From Levilactobacillus wangkuiensis (GTDB taxonomy: Bacteria > Bacillota > Bacilli > Lactobacillales > Lactobacillaceae): a DNA stretch of 64,000 nucleotides. Where the stretch lies: NCBI RefSeq assembly GCF_016861605.1, contig NZ_BOLM01000014.1:1-64000 (forward strand). The letters are read 5' to 3'. Numbering within the stretch: position 1 is the first letter of the stretch; the number at the start of each line of letters is the position of its first letter. A program made the position numbers and the translations under genes. The notes below the pieces were generated by a model. The model searched no databases and was not told the DNA's origin. It worked only from the letters and a program-made list of their open reading frames with translations. Of the stretch, positions 16,429 to 25,762 are shown in pieces.

Positions 16429-17337
16429 CTAGTCGCTCTTAATCTTTTCCTGGTAGTAGGTTCGGAAGCTAATGTCCTGATTGTAATTGCCAAAGTGTTT
16501 GCCAAAGATCGTGCAGCCGCCGCAGTGTTCAGCGGTTTTAGGAACGGAGAACCGCAGTGTCCAGTTGTCGCGTTTGGCATCGATATCCGAAATGGTTATG
16601 TCGGAGAAATGGTGACCATCGATAAAGGTGCCGTACTCAGAGATACGAATGGTTTTTAGTAAACCATATTGATTCATATCGCTATAGACCCATTCGGGCG
16701 TGAATTTCCCGCGGACATCGGAGAAGTCACCGGGGCTAGTCCAGGTTCCCAGCGTCTTACCCGCCAAGGAAATGGTAATGTCGGATAACCAATTGTTATT
16801 TGAGAACGGAAATTCTGAACTCAGCTCAACGTTAAATTCAATCATCTTGATCTGTTGGTCGGGGGCCAGGTAGTTGGGGACCGTGTACTCCACGAAGCCG
16901 TCGGAGAACCACAGCATTCCAGCATCGGTTCGTTCCGGATTCATAAAGTATTTGGGATTGTCGACCTTGCCAATGAAGCCAGTTTGTCCAGCTAGCCCGC
17001 AGGTTGGGGAAACTTGGTAATGGGTGTATTGCCCAATGGGAATGTTGAATTCGTATTTTTCATAGGGGACATAGAGTTGTTGGGGAAAATGAATGGTAAT
17101 GTTGTCGACCGTTAAGATGGAGATTCGCTGATTCCCGTGTTTTTCGGTGCGAATAATATGTGCAGCTTCTAACTTGTTCAAATGCATGATGGTGATGGTA
17201 CTGCTGAGGCCTACAGCCGTCGCGATTTCCTTCACGTTCATCTTTGATTTTGACAGTAAATTGATGATTTCTAGTCTGACCGGATTATCTAACGCCGAGA
17301 ACGCCGGCAATGAATTATTTGTAAGTGATAAATCCAT
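16429..17337 (-). CDS. ArsR-like winged-helix regulator with large C-terminal domain
   Basis: 302 residues. Residues about 10-75 form an ArsR-type winged helix (ALDNPVRLEIINLLSKSK, then VKEIATAVGLSS and a recognition helix). The remaining 220 residues are mostly strand-forming and contain CGLAG and HCGGC clusters. I do not recognise the domain; it could be a sugar- or ligand-sensing beta-sandwich. The gene is divergent from the arabinofuranosidase gene, so it is the likely local regulator of the pentosan operon. The start ATG is followed by a good frame; AGGAGATG lies upstream. Confidence 0.75.
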   Translation of the reverse strand: MDLSLTNNSLPAFSALDNPVRLEIINLLSKSKMNVKEIATAVGLSSTITIMHLNKLEAAHIIRTEKHGNQRISILTVDNITIHFPQQLYVPYEKYEFNIPIGQYTHYQVSPTCGLAGQTGFIGKVDNPKYFMNPERTDAGMLWFSDGFVEYTVPNYLAPDQQIKMIEFNVELSSEFPFSNNNWLSDITISLAGKTLGTWTSPGDFSDVRGKFTPEWVYSDMNQYGLLKTIRISEYGTFIDGHHFSDITISDIDAKRDNWTLRFSVPKTAEHCGGCTIFGKHFGNYNQDISFRTYYQEKIKSD

Positions 17338-17460
17338 GAATACATCTCCTAAGTAGTCTATATGTTACTAAGCCATCTTACCGATAGTTCAATTATACCC
17401 CCTTGATAACGAAAATGATTAGTAGATTCAAATAAAGTTAAGCAATCAACAAAAACGATA

Positions 17461-17488
17461 TTGACTTCGACTTTGCAAGCGCTAACAT
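17461..17488 (+). promoter_or_regulatory. Promoter with overlapping cre site for the pentosan operon
   Basis: -35 TTGACT (17461-17466), 16-bp spacer, -10 TAACAT (17483-17488). The 16-mer at 17473-17488, TTGCAAGCGCTAACAT, fits the CcpA cre consensus WTGNAARCGNWWNCAW at every position and covers the -10 box, which predicts strong repression in the presence of preferred sugars. Confidence 0.8.
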
Positions 17489-17546
17489 AGGGTTGTGCAC
17501 AGGAATACAAGATATCTTAACTATTACTTATTTGGAGAGTGAGCCT

Positions 17547-18980
17547 ATGAAGGCGAAAGTTACGGATGAGTCAAATGACAAGATTCTGATTAGTAAGTAT
17601 TTACAAGGACAATTTGCAGAACATTTAGGGCATGGGATTTACGATGGTATCTGGGTTGGCAAGGACAGCCCGATCGAAAATGTAAATGGACTGCGGAGCG
17701 ACGTAGTCAATGCGCTGAAAGACTTACATATTCCAGTGCTACGTTGGCCCGGCGGTAGCTACGCTGATGAGTACCATTGGGAAAATGGGATTGGGCCAGT
17801 GGATCAGCGGCCAAAGACCATCAACCATAGTTGGGGTGCCGTAGTTGAAGACAACTCCTTCGGGACGGACGAGTTCTTTGAACTTTGCCGCCAACTTGGG
17901 TGTGAAGCCTACATCAACATTAACTTAGGTAGTGGGACCGTCAAGGAAATGGTTGATTGGATCGAATACATGACAGCCGATGGCGATTCTTACTTCGCTA
18001 ATTTACGGCGGCAAAATGGTCATGCGGCGCCTTACAAGATTAAGTTCTTGGGATTAGGGAACGAAGCTTGGATGGGCGGCGGCTTTATGAGCGCTGAGTA
18101 CTACTCAGACGTTTACCGGCGTTTCCAGACCTACGTTTCAGAATACAACGGTCCAATGTACAAGGTTGCTAGTGGCCCTAGCGATGACGATTATGCCTGG
18201 ACCAAGGAAGTTACGGAACGCGCTGAACCCTTTATGGATGGCTTAGCCTTACACCATTACGCCTTAACTAATGGGTGGAACGACAAGGGTGATGCGGTCG
18301 ACTTTAACGCTGAAGATTGGACGAGCTTATTGAACAGTGCCCGTCAAATTGACGACATGATCTCCCGGCACTTGGAATTGATGCCAAAGTCCACGGACTT
18401 GGTTGTCGACGAATGGGGGACTTGGTTCCAGCCGTTGAAGGGCACGAACCCCGCCTTCCTGATTCAACAAAACACGATGCGGGATGCCGCTGTTGCTGCC
18501 ACGTCACTGAACATCTTTAACAAGTATGCCGGCCGGATTAAGATGGCGAACATTGCACAGATGATCAATGTTTTGCAGAGCATGGTGATGACCGAAGGCG
18601 ACAAGATTATTTTGACGCCAACCTACTATGTATTCAAGATGTACCAGCTACATCAAGATGCCCGGTTGTTACAAGCATTCCATGAAATGAACAATGACTT
18701 AAACTACACCGTTTCAGAAAAGGACAACAACTACATCGTTTCTGTATGTAACGTTAATCCTGATAAAGCACACGAGTTAACCCTGACTTTGCCTAAAGCA
18801 ATTGGCGACATCACCTACACGAAGTGCTTGAATCCAGCTGAAATGAACGCGCACAACGATCTTGACCATCCGGATGCCGTCGTCGACAAGGATTACGCAG
18901 ACTACACGGTCACGGGTAATGAACTCAAGATGAACTTGGATCCACGAGAAATTGTGACGATGAAGCTTCCTATCAAATAG
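17547..18980 (+). CDS. abfA: Alpha-L-arabinofuranosidase, GH51
   Basis: 477 residues from ATG 17547, which has GGAGAG seven bases upstream; a longer in-frame ATG lacks an RBS. It has a GH51 (clan GH-A) barrel with acid/base Glu in LGLGNEAW (E173) and nucleophile Glu in VVDEWGTW (E289), close to positions in characterised GH51 enzymes, then a C-terminal beta-sandwich. No signal peptide, so it is cytosolic and acts on imported arabino-oligosaccharides, releasing L-arabinose. First gene of the operon, one base before the symporter reading frame. Confidence 0.95.
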   Translation: MKAKVTDESNDKILISKYLQGQFAEHLGHGIYDGIWVGKDSPIENVNGLRSDVVNALKDLHIPVLRWPGGSYADEYHWENGIGPVDQRPKTINHSWGAVVEDNSFGTDEFFELCRQLGCEAYININLGSGTVKEMVDWIEYMTADGDSYFANLRRQNGHAAPYKIKFLGLGNEAWMGGGFMSAEYYSDVYRRFQTYVSEYNGPMYKVASGPSDDDYAWTKEVTERAEPFMDGLALHHYALTNGWNDKGDAVDFNAEDWTSLLNSARQIDDMISRHLELMPKSTDLVVDEWGTWFQPLKGTNPAFLIQQNTMRDAAVAATSLNIFNKYAGRIKMANIAQMINVLQSMVMTEGDKIILTPTYYVFKMYQLHQDARLLQAFHEMNNDLNYTVSEKDNNYIVSVCNVNPDKAHELTLTLPKAIGDITYTKCLNPAEMNAHNDLDHPDAVVDKDYADYTVTGNELKMNLDPREIVTMKLPIK

Positions 18981-18996
18981 AGTGGGGGAAAATCTT

Positions 18997-20418
18997 TTGG
19001 AAAATAATGAAGCGCAAAGCGTACAAGCTCAGGTAATGCCCAAGCTGAAATTCACAGAAAAGTTGGGTCAAGGGATTGGCTCGATGTCCGTCAACCTGAT
19101 CTTTAACGTGGTCAGTACCTATCTGTTATTCTTCTATACCAACGTTTATGGATTGAAGCCAGCAGATGCCGCGTTAATGTTCTTACTCGTTAGAATTATT
19201 GATGCGGTTGCCAGCCCAGTTTATGGGACGTGGGTCGACAAACGAACGACCAAATTTGGTAAATATCGTGGGTACTTACTTTACTTAGCCATTCCATATG
19301 CGGTCTTATCCGTCCTTTGTTTCTACTCAATTGGTGGCGCTTACACATTCAAACTTGTTTACGCGTACACGACTTACGTTGGGTTATCCTTACTGAACAC
19401 GTTCCTGTCACCATTAGGTGCGATGCCAGCTGCCATGACGCGGGACAACGATGAAATTGCCCAACTGAACGCTTACAGCATGTTCTGCTCAAACGTTGGT
19501 GGGATGTTGATCTCATTTGGGGTACCATTCTTAGTTACTGGTTTCTCTGGCGCCTACACCGGCCAAGCTTCTCAAAAAGGTTGGTTCCTGACGATGGGTA
19601 TCTTCGCCATCATGGGTCTGATCGGGTTACTCTTTGCTTTCACCATGATTCACGAACACTACCACATGTCTGCTCAAGCAACGGACGATGTTTCCTTTAA
19701 AGATATCTTTGTTCAAATGAAAGTCAACAAACCATTTGCTATTTTACTGGCCTACCTCATCTTGGCCTTCATTTTCATGAGTATTGTTAACTCATCCGGT
19801 TCTTACTACGTAACTTACAACATGGGCCGTCCTGATTTACTGAAGTACTTTAACTTGTTAGGGTCACTTCCTTCATTTATCTTAGTGCCATTGTTCCCAT
19901 GGTTTAAGCGTCACATGGGTCGTAAAGGTTTGATGCTCGGTTTCAGTGGCGTCTTAATGCTAGGTCTCTTGATCATGTACTTTGGTAACGCCCACAGCGT
20001 TGGCTTGGTTATGACTGGTAAATTATTAGCTTCCATCGGGATGATCGTTACCACTGGTTACATGTGGGCCTTCGAAACCGAAGTTGTTAACTACGGTGAC
20101 TGGAAGTTAGGCAAACGTGAAAACGCTATCATCAGTTCCGTTTGTTCCTTCGCCGTTGCCTTAGGGTTAGCCTTAGGTGGTGTGGTTCCTGGTTACTTCT
20201 TGAAGTTTATCGGCTTCAACGCCAGCTTGAAGATGCAAACCGCAAGTACCTTACACGGTATCTTGACCATGCAATCCTTATTGCCACTGATCTTCATCAT
20301 TGCCGGGATGATTCTGTTTATCTTCTACCCAATCACCGACAGCAGCATGGACAAAATGAGTGCTGAAATTGATGCTCGTAACAAAAAAGCTGAACAAGAA
20401 CAAGCAGTCGAAGACTAG
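18997..20418 (+). CDS. GPH-family sugar:cation symporter
   Basis: 473 residues from a TTG at 18997, preceded by GTGGGGGA; the GTG at 18982 would put this RBS inside the gene. Twelve hydrophobic segments. DAVASPVYGTWVDKRTTKFGKYR at about 60-82 matches the cation-site helix and loop of the MelB/XylP/LacS family. There is no C-terminal EIIA domain. In this operon it probably imports arabinosides or xylosides (short arabinoxylan or arabinan oligosaccharides). Lower in GC and rich in preferred codons, consistent with high expression. Confidence 0.9.
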   Translation: MENNEAQSVQAQVMPKLKFTEKLGQGIGSMSVNLIFNVVSTYLLFFYTNVYGLKPADAALMFLLVRIIDAVASPVYGTWVDKRTTKFGKYRGYLLYLAIPYAVLSVLCFYSIGGAYTFKLVYAYTTYVGLSLLNTFLSPLGAMPAAMTRDNDEIAQLNAYSMFCSNVGGMLISFGVPFLVTGFSGAYTGQASQKGWFLTMGIFAIMGLIGLLFAFTMIHEHYHMSAQATDDVSFKDIFVQMKVNKPFAILLAYLILAFIFMSIVNSSGSYYVTYNMGRPDLLKYFNLLGSLPSFILVPLFPWFKRHMGRKGLMLGFSGVLMLGLLIMYFGNAHSVGLVMTGKLLASIGMIVTTGYMWAFETEVVNYGDWKLGKRENAIISSVCSFAVALGLALGGVVPGYFLKFIGFNASLKMQTASTLHGILTMQSLLPLIFIIAGMILFIFYPITDSSMDKMSAEIDARNKKAEQEQAVED

Positions 20419-20455
20419 TCTGTCAATCCAGGAGAACTTACGAGGTGGTTAGCTT

Positions 20456-22264
20456 ATGAAAAATTATCAATTACTTTGTTATGAACGTGATCCGTGGAAC
20501 GATGAGGGCTATGACGCCAAGTTATCTCACTCAATGCATTTAGGAATTTCCCAAAACGGGTCAGCCTTTAAAGCGTTGAATCACAATTATGGGGTGCTTT
20601 TCCCTAAGGGTATTGAAAAGGACGACGGCAGTATCGACGCGAAAACGTTGATTCAACCCTGCATCTTCCAAATCAATGACACCACATTTGGTATCTTTGC
20701 GATTCAAACGGGTTCCAAGGCTGAGAATGACTTAACCAGCAAAGGTGAACTCCTGTGCTTCACAACCGAAGATTTTGTCCACTATCAACAATTGTCGTCA
20801 ATCAAGGTTGGCAACGACGTGATCTTAGAGGTCAGAGTCGATGGTCAGATGGCCCAGAAGGTCTTCTGGCGGGAAGTTTCCGGCAAGTGTTACGCCGCCA
20901 GCTTCTGGTTTAATGCAGACACCCAGGCATTTGAAATCAGTGGTAACGAACAAAGTGAAGTTGCTACGATTCCGAACCAGCCCAAGGTTGCTGCCGAAAA
21001 TATTGATGGCTGCATTCCTCGTGGGGAGATTAGCATTAGTGATGCCATCGGTGATTATCTGCTGAATAAGTTAGATGAACCGTACAACACGGCTAATGAG
21101 CTCCCTAAGGAAGTCACAGTCGGTAGTCAGCAGGAATTAGAAGAGGTTAAGGCTGTCGCGAAGTATAGCGATGGCACCGAGACCAACAAACGCGTTGATT
21201 GGTACAGTCGTAACATTGATTTTACCAAGCCACAAAGTCTTACAATTAAAGGACGGATTCACCAAGATCACTTTATCTTCCCAATGGCGTTGGACCGGGC
21301 AGATCCTTGCATTGGTCGCTGGCAAGATAAGTATTACTTCATTGCCACGAATGATGCGGACCGGAATCACAGTTTGTACATCCGTGAAGCCGATTCAGTT
21401 CCTGAATTAGTGACGGCACAAGAAGTTAAAATCTTGGACAGTAACATGTACGATACGATTGGCAACCTGCTCTGGGCGCCAGAATTTCATATCATCGATG
21501 GCCAGCTGTTCGTGTTCCACTCAGCCACTATCGACCGGTTTGAAGACGTGCAGTCGTATGTCATGGCTTTGAAGCCCAACGGCAATCCCATGTTAGCTAG
21601 TGACTGGTGTGAACCTAAACGGGTGGTTAAGCCCAACGGTGACCCCCTGATCAAGCAAGGGATTACGCTGGATATGACGGAATTTCAAATCGATGATCAC
21701 ATTTACGTGACCTGGTCGCAACGGCAGTTTGTGCCCAACGACTTAGGGGCTTGGCTCTACATTGCTGAAGTGGATGCTGCTCATCCTTGGCAAATGGTTT
21801 CGGACCCCGTCGTGATTGCAAAACCTATCTATGGGTGGGAAAACAACCGTGCGCCAGTTAATGAAGGACCATTTGCGATTCAACGAAACGGTAAGGTGTA
21901 CTTGACCTATTCTGGGGCGCTGATCGATGACAGCTACGTGGTTGGTCTGATGCAAATCGACCGGGAGTTGTCCCCGTTAGACCCAGAGAATTGGCAGAAG
22001 AGTAACTACCCAATCCTGACGTCCAACACGGTTGCCGGTGAATTTGGCCCCGGCCATAACGCTTACGTCATTGATGATGACGGTCATTACTGGAACAGTT
22101 ACCATGCGCACCCAGGTAAAGAGGGGCCGCGGAGTTCTGGTATTCGGCGCGTGCACTTCGATGTTGATGGCGAGCCAGACCTAGGGATGACCGAGGACCT
22201 GGACCTCAAGCCACAACTGGTCAATGTTGCCTTACAGGTGAAGATTGACCCGAAGAAAAACTAA
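20456..22264 (+). CDS. GH43-family glycosidase with N-terminal and Ig-like extra regions
   Basis: 602 residues, no signal peptide. Residues 1-200 form an unusual N-terminal region with strand repeats, about 205-275 look like a bacterial Ig-like (Big_4) module (VTVGSQQELEEVKAVAKYSDG), and about 280-585 are a GH43 five-blade propeller: ALDRADPCIGRW (base Asp), LWAPEFH, VNEGPFAIQ (acid Glu), GPGHNAYV. It probably removes arabinose or xylose side groups inside the cell. The GH43 subfamily cannot be fixed by eye. GAGGTGG precedes the ATG. Co-directional with the symporter. Confidence 0.82.
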   Translation: MKNYQLLCYERDPWNDEGYDAKLSHSMHLGISQNGSAFKALNHNYGVLFPKGIEKDDGSIDAKTLIQPCIFQINDTTFGIFAIQTGSKAENDLTSKGELLCFTTEDFVHYQQLSSIKVGNDVILEVRVDGQMAQKVFWREVSGKCYAASFWFNADTQAFEISGNEQSEVATIPNQPKVAAENIDGCIPRGEISISDAIGDYLLNKLDEPYNTANELPKEVTVGSQQELEEVKAVAKYSDGTETNKRVDWYSRNIDFTKPQSLTIKGRIHQDHFIFPMALDRADPCIGRWQDKYYFIATNDADRNHSLYIREADSVPELVTAQEVKILDSNMYDTIGNLLWAPEFHIIDGQLFVFHSATIDRFEDVQSYVMALKPNGNPMLASDWCEPKRVVKPNGDPLIKQGITLDMTEFQIDDHIYVTWSQRQFVPNDLGAWLYIAEVDAAHPWQMVSDPVVIAKPIYGWENNRAPVNEGPFAIQRNGKVYLTYSGALIDDSYVVGLMQIDRELSPLDPENWQKSNYPILTSNTVAGEFGPGHNAYVIDDDGHYWNSYHAHPGKEGPRSSGIRRVHFDVDGEPDLGMTEDLDLKPQLVNVALQVKIDPKKN

Positions 22265-22299
22265 GTTGTTTAGAGAACCAAGAACAAGGGGTTGAGTGA

Positions 22300-23157
22300 A
22301 TGATTAGCAGTTACTTGTCGTCGAATGATCATTACGCGGGGATGTACTCAGTGATCCCAAACATTTCCTACTGTGAAGACGGCGGAGAACCCAACCAAGT
22401 GTTGGATTTGATTGTGCCGTGGCGCCTGTCCTTAGAGGGCCCAACGGATCAAACGTTTCCCGTAGTGGTCTTTGTTCAAGGAAGCGGCTGGCAAACCGGT
22501 GATAATGGTTTCGAAGTTATTCAATTAGCAAACCTAGCGAAGCAGGGCTACGTGGTGGCCATGGTCAAACACCGCAATGCGTTTGAGGGCCATCCGTTCC
22601 CAGCCTTTCTCCAGGACGTCAAATGTGCCATTCGGTTTTTGCGGGCACATGCCGCGCAGTATGCGATTGATGCTGATAAGGTCATTGGCCTGGGTACCTC
22701 TTCCGGAGGCAATGCGATGCAGTTGGTCGGGTTGACCGCGGGTGATCCGCGCTACGAAACGGCTGATTACGCAGGATTCTCGGACAAGGTTGACGTGGTT
22801 GTTAGCTGTTTCGGCGTGTCAAATGTCGTTGCTTTGAAGAATCAAAAGGAATTTGTCGAAGTGACCCAGCACTTGGAAAATACCGAGTTTCCCAAGACAC
22901 TCGAACAGATGAGTCCCGTCTATCAAGTTCGCCCCGACCAAAGTTACCCGCCATTCCTGTTGATGCACGGGTCCAAGGATACCTTGGTGCCATATCAACA
23001 GATGCCGGAAATGGCCGAATGTCTTGACCGCAACGGCTATGAAGTGGAAGCGGTTACGGTATCGGGCGCCGACCATGAGAGTAACTTTTGGAGCGCGGCT
23101 GTTTGGGACAAGATTGCCAGATTTATCACGAAGCATCTGCCAACCGACAGTCAATAG
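22300..23157 (+). CDS. Alpha/beta hydrolase (BD-FAE/carboxylesterase-like)
   Basis: 285 residues. The oxyanion region is VVVFVQGSGWQTGDNG (about 47-62) instead of the usual HGGG; the nucleophile is in GLGTSSGGNAMQ (about 132-143), with the acid near HGSKDTLVPY and His in GADHESNFW. This layout fits cytosolic esterases of the Aes/bifunctional feruloyl-acetyl xylan esterase type. Within a pentosan operon it probably removes acetyl or feruloyl groups from oligosaccharides. Start ATG 22300 after AAGGGGTTGAG. Confidence 0.82.
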   Translation: MISSYLSSNDHYAGMYSVIPNISYCEDGGEPNQVLDLIVPWRLSLEGPTDQTFPVVVFVQGSGWQTGDNGFEVIQLANLAKQGYVVAMVKHRNAFEGHPFPAFLQDVKCAIRFLRAHAAQYAIDADKVIGLGTSSGGNAMQLVGLTAGDPRYETADYAGFSDKVDVVVSCFGVSNVVALKNQKEFVEVTQHLENTEFPKTLEQMSPVYQVRPDQSYPPFLLMHGSKDTLVPYQQMPEMAECLDRNGYEVEAVTVSGADHESNFWSAAVWDKIARFITKHLPTDSQ

Positions 23158-23173
23158 CGGGAGGAGATAGGCA

Positions 23174-23959
23174 ATGATTAAACAGTTATCAACGGAAATC
23201 AACGGGTTGACCTTGCGCGGAACGGCGCATATCCCAGACGGCGCGACGGGTCAACAGCCAACCGTCCTGATGTTCCACGGATTCAGTTCGAATCGTGACG
23301 AGGCGTTTAATTCCTTCGTCTACATGAGTCGCTTGCTCAACAAAAATGGGATCGCAGCAATTGCCTTTGACTACGGTTACCATGGTGAGAGTGACGGGGA
23401 CTTCATCGACTTTACCTTTAGTCAGGAGCTCGAGGAAAGTCGTGCACTCGTTGCGTTTGTTCAGACACTGGATTTCGTTGATACCCAGCGCTTGTCGTTA
23501 CTTGGCATGAGTTTAGGCAGTGTGGCCGCTAGTATGACAGCGGGGCAGCTTCCAAACGAAATCAAGTCACTGTGCATGTGGTCACCAGCTGCGGTCTTTG
23601 TTGATGAGATTGCGAACAAACACGTGTTGCAGGGCAAGTCGACGGATACGGTTTCCCAGACGGGTTATCTGGACTTCAATAGCTTAAAATTAGGTCCAGC
23701 GTTCTTTGCGGATTTACAAAATATTCAAATCTACGAAGAGGCTGCCAAGTATAAGGGGTCAGTGACCATCATTCATGGGGATGCGGATAACATTGCACCG
23801 CTCAGCTACTCAAAGAAATATCAAAGCGTTTATCAGCAACCAACCAATCTGGTTGTTGTGCCAGGCGCCAGTCATGCTTGGAATTCAGTCGCTGTGAAAG
23901 AAACGTTGCTTAAAGAAACTCTCGGGTTCTTCAAGGAGACGTTGCTAGGCCAGAAATAG
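23174..23959 (+). CDS. Alpha/beta hydrolase (cinnamoyl/feruloyl esterase-like)
   Basis: 261 residues. HGFSSNRDE near residue 34, nucleophile elbow GMSLGSVAAS (about 111-120), acid in HGDADNIAPL and His in GASHAW. The order and size match lactobacillar feruloyl esterases of the LJ0536/Est1E type, though the elbow is GMSLG rather than GHSQG. It likely removes hydroxycinnamate esters from arabinose side chains; a general esterase is possible. GGGAGGAGA precedes the ATG, and the gene follows the previous one by 16 bp, so they are translated from one mRNA. Confidence 0.82.
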   Translation: MIKQLSTEINGLTLRGTAHIPDGATGQQPTVLMFHGFSSNRDEAFNSFVYMSRLLNKNGIAAIAFDYGYHGESDGDFIDFTFSQELEESRALVAFVQTLDFVDTQRLSLLGMSLGSVAASMTAGQLPNEIKSLCMWSPAAVFVDEIANKHVLQGKSTDTVSQTGYLDFNSLKLGPAFFADLQNIQIYEEAAKYKGSVTIIHGDADNIAPLSYSKKYQSVYQQPTNLVVVPGASHAWNSVAVKETLLKETLGFFKETLLGQK

Positions 23960-23991
23960 CCGTTACGGCGGTTCCAAAATGACGACGAAAG

Positions 23992-24034
23992 ATGGGGATT
24001 CAGGTCTGGCGAGCTTGCCAGGTTTGAATCCTCA
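23992..24034 (+). terminator. Hairpin between the esterase gene and the xylosidase gene
   Basis: GGATTCA...TGAATCC with an inner TGGC/GCCA stem, then TCATTTATT. The U-tract is poor, so it may be a partial terminator or processing site that separates the downstream GH43 genes. Confidence 0.45.
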
Positions 24035-24139
24035 TTTATTAGTTATTCACGCTATCAAGTCTGCAATCAGAAGTATTTACGGCCGAACGAAAGGCCCTGT
24101 TAAATTAAATTTCAGTTTACACGAAAGGATAAATTTCTT

Positions 24140-25762
24140 ATGAAAATTCAAAATCCTGTGTTACCTGGTTTTAATGCCGACCCCAGCATGATTCGGGTGG
24201 GTGACACCTACTACATCGCCAACTCAACCTTCGAATGGTTCCCGGGTGTCCGCCTACATGAATCCAAGGACCTGGTCCACTGGAACCTGTTGCCATCACC
24301 ACTGTCCACGAAGACACTGCTCGACATGACGGGTAATCCGTCTTCTGGGGGTATTTGGGCACCAGATTTGAGCTATGCCGATGGTAAATTCTGGCTGATC
24401 TACACCGATGTTAAAATTACCGATGGGCCATTCAAGGATATGATCAACTACCTGACCACGGCGACCGACATTCATGGGCCATGGACGGATCCCATCAAGA
24501 TCAACGGGGTTGGGTTCGATGCCTCCCTGTTCCACGATGAGAATGGTCGGAAGTACCTGGTCCAACAGACCTGGGATCACCGTGAGTATAAGCAGCCCTT
24601 TAACGGGATTACCTTGACCGAGTTCGACCTGGATACGATGCAACTGAAGCCGGAAACGGCCCGCAACATTTACAACGGTGATGATGTTAAGTTGGTCGAA
24701 GGGCCACACTTGTATCAAATCAACGGCTATTACTATCTGTTTGCTGCTGAGGGTGGTACGGTCTTTACCCACCAAGAAATCGTCGCGCGCTCCAAGACGC
24801 TCGATGAATTGTCCTTTGAAGGCGAACCAGACGGGCCATTCATCACGAACGTGGACACGCCTGACTTCTACCTGCAAAAGCAGGGCCACGGGGCCTTGGC
24901 TTCAACGCCGGGTGGCGAATGGTATTACGCTTCGTTGGTCGCGCGTCCTTGGAACCACGCCAACGAATCCAGTCATGATCCTCGTGGCTGGAGCACGTTA
25001 GGCCGGGAAACCTCAATTCAAAAGGTTGAATGGGATGATGCTGGCTGGCCACGGGTTGTTGGCGGTCACGGTGGTCAAGTTGAAGTGGAAGCCCCTAAGG
25101 ATGCCATTTTAACCGATGCCCCCAAGGATCACTCACAACACGATGACTTTAGTAAATCCACGTTGGACCTCAACTGGAACACGCTGCGTCAGCCGTTTAC
25201 CCCTAAGTTGGGGACGGTCGGCGACGGCAAGCTGAAGCTGGTGGGTCAACAGTCCTTATCTAGCACCTTCGACGTGTCCTTCGTGGCGCGGCGCTGGCAA
25301 GCCTTCAACTTCGATGCTGAAACGGAAGTTAGCTTTGATCCATTTAGCTACCAACAAATGGCTGGTCTGGCCAACTTCTACAACGATAAACACTACTCCT
25401 GGATCTTCATCACCAACGATGAGAAGAAGGGTCGCGTGATTGAAGTCGCTCAAAACGACGACAACACCTACACGTCCTTCCTGAAGGACAACGCGATTCC
25501 CGTCCCAGCAGATGCGAAATCCGTTTGGTTCAGAGTCCAAGCCCGCAAGGAATCTTACACGTACCAGTACTCCTTTGACGGCAAGACCTGGGAAACGGTG
25601 CCAGTCACGTTAGACGCCGCTATCCTGTCCGATGACTACGTCCTACAAACGTCAGGTGGTTTCTTCACTGGCGCCTTCGTTGGGCTAGCAGCTGTCGATT
25701 ATGCAGGGTACGAACAGGTGGCTACGTTTGACCACTTCGACTACCAAGAACTTCCTGACTAA
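24140..25762 (+). CDS. xynB: Beta-xylosidase, GH43
   Basis: 540 residues, cytosolic. The GH43 propeller fills about 1-310: base Asp in GFNADPSMI (D14), pKa modulator in FDASLFHD, acid Glu in VEGPHLY (E187). A C-terminal beta-sandwich from about 330 (DDFSKSTLDLNWNTLRQPF) is the GH43 C2 domain of XynB enzymes such as those of Selenomonas and Lactobacillus brevis. It splits xylose from xylo-oligosaccharides. AAAGGA lies eleven bases before the ATG. It has a 180-bp upstream gap, so it may have its own promoter. Confidence 0.93.
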   Translation: MKIQNPVLPGFNADPSMIRVGDTYYIANSTFEWFPGVRLHESKDLVHWNLLPSPLSTKTLLDMTGNPSSGGIWAPDLSYADGKFWLIYTDVKITDGPFKDMINYLTTATDIHGPWTDPIKINGVGFDASLFHDENGRKYLVQQTWDHREYKQPFNGITLTEFDLDTMQLKPETARNIYNGDDVKLVEGPHLYQINGYYYLFAAEGGTVFTHQEIVARSKTLDELSFEGEPDGPFITNVDTPDFYLQKQGHGALASTPGGEWYYASLVARPWNHANESSHDPRGWSTLGRETSIQKVEWDDAGWPRVVGGHGGQVEVEAPKDAILTDAPKDHSQHDDFSKSTLDLNWNTLRQPFTPKLGTVGDGKLKLVGQQSLSSTFDVSFVARRWQAFNFDAETEVSFDPFSYQQMAGLANFYNDKHYSWIFITNDEKKGRVIEVAQNDDNTYTSFLKDNAIPVPADAKSVWFRVQARKESYTYQYSFDGKTWETVPVTLDAAILSDDYVLQTSGGFFTGAFVGLAAVDYAGYEQVATFDHFDYQELPD

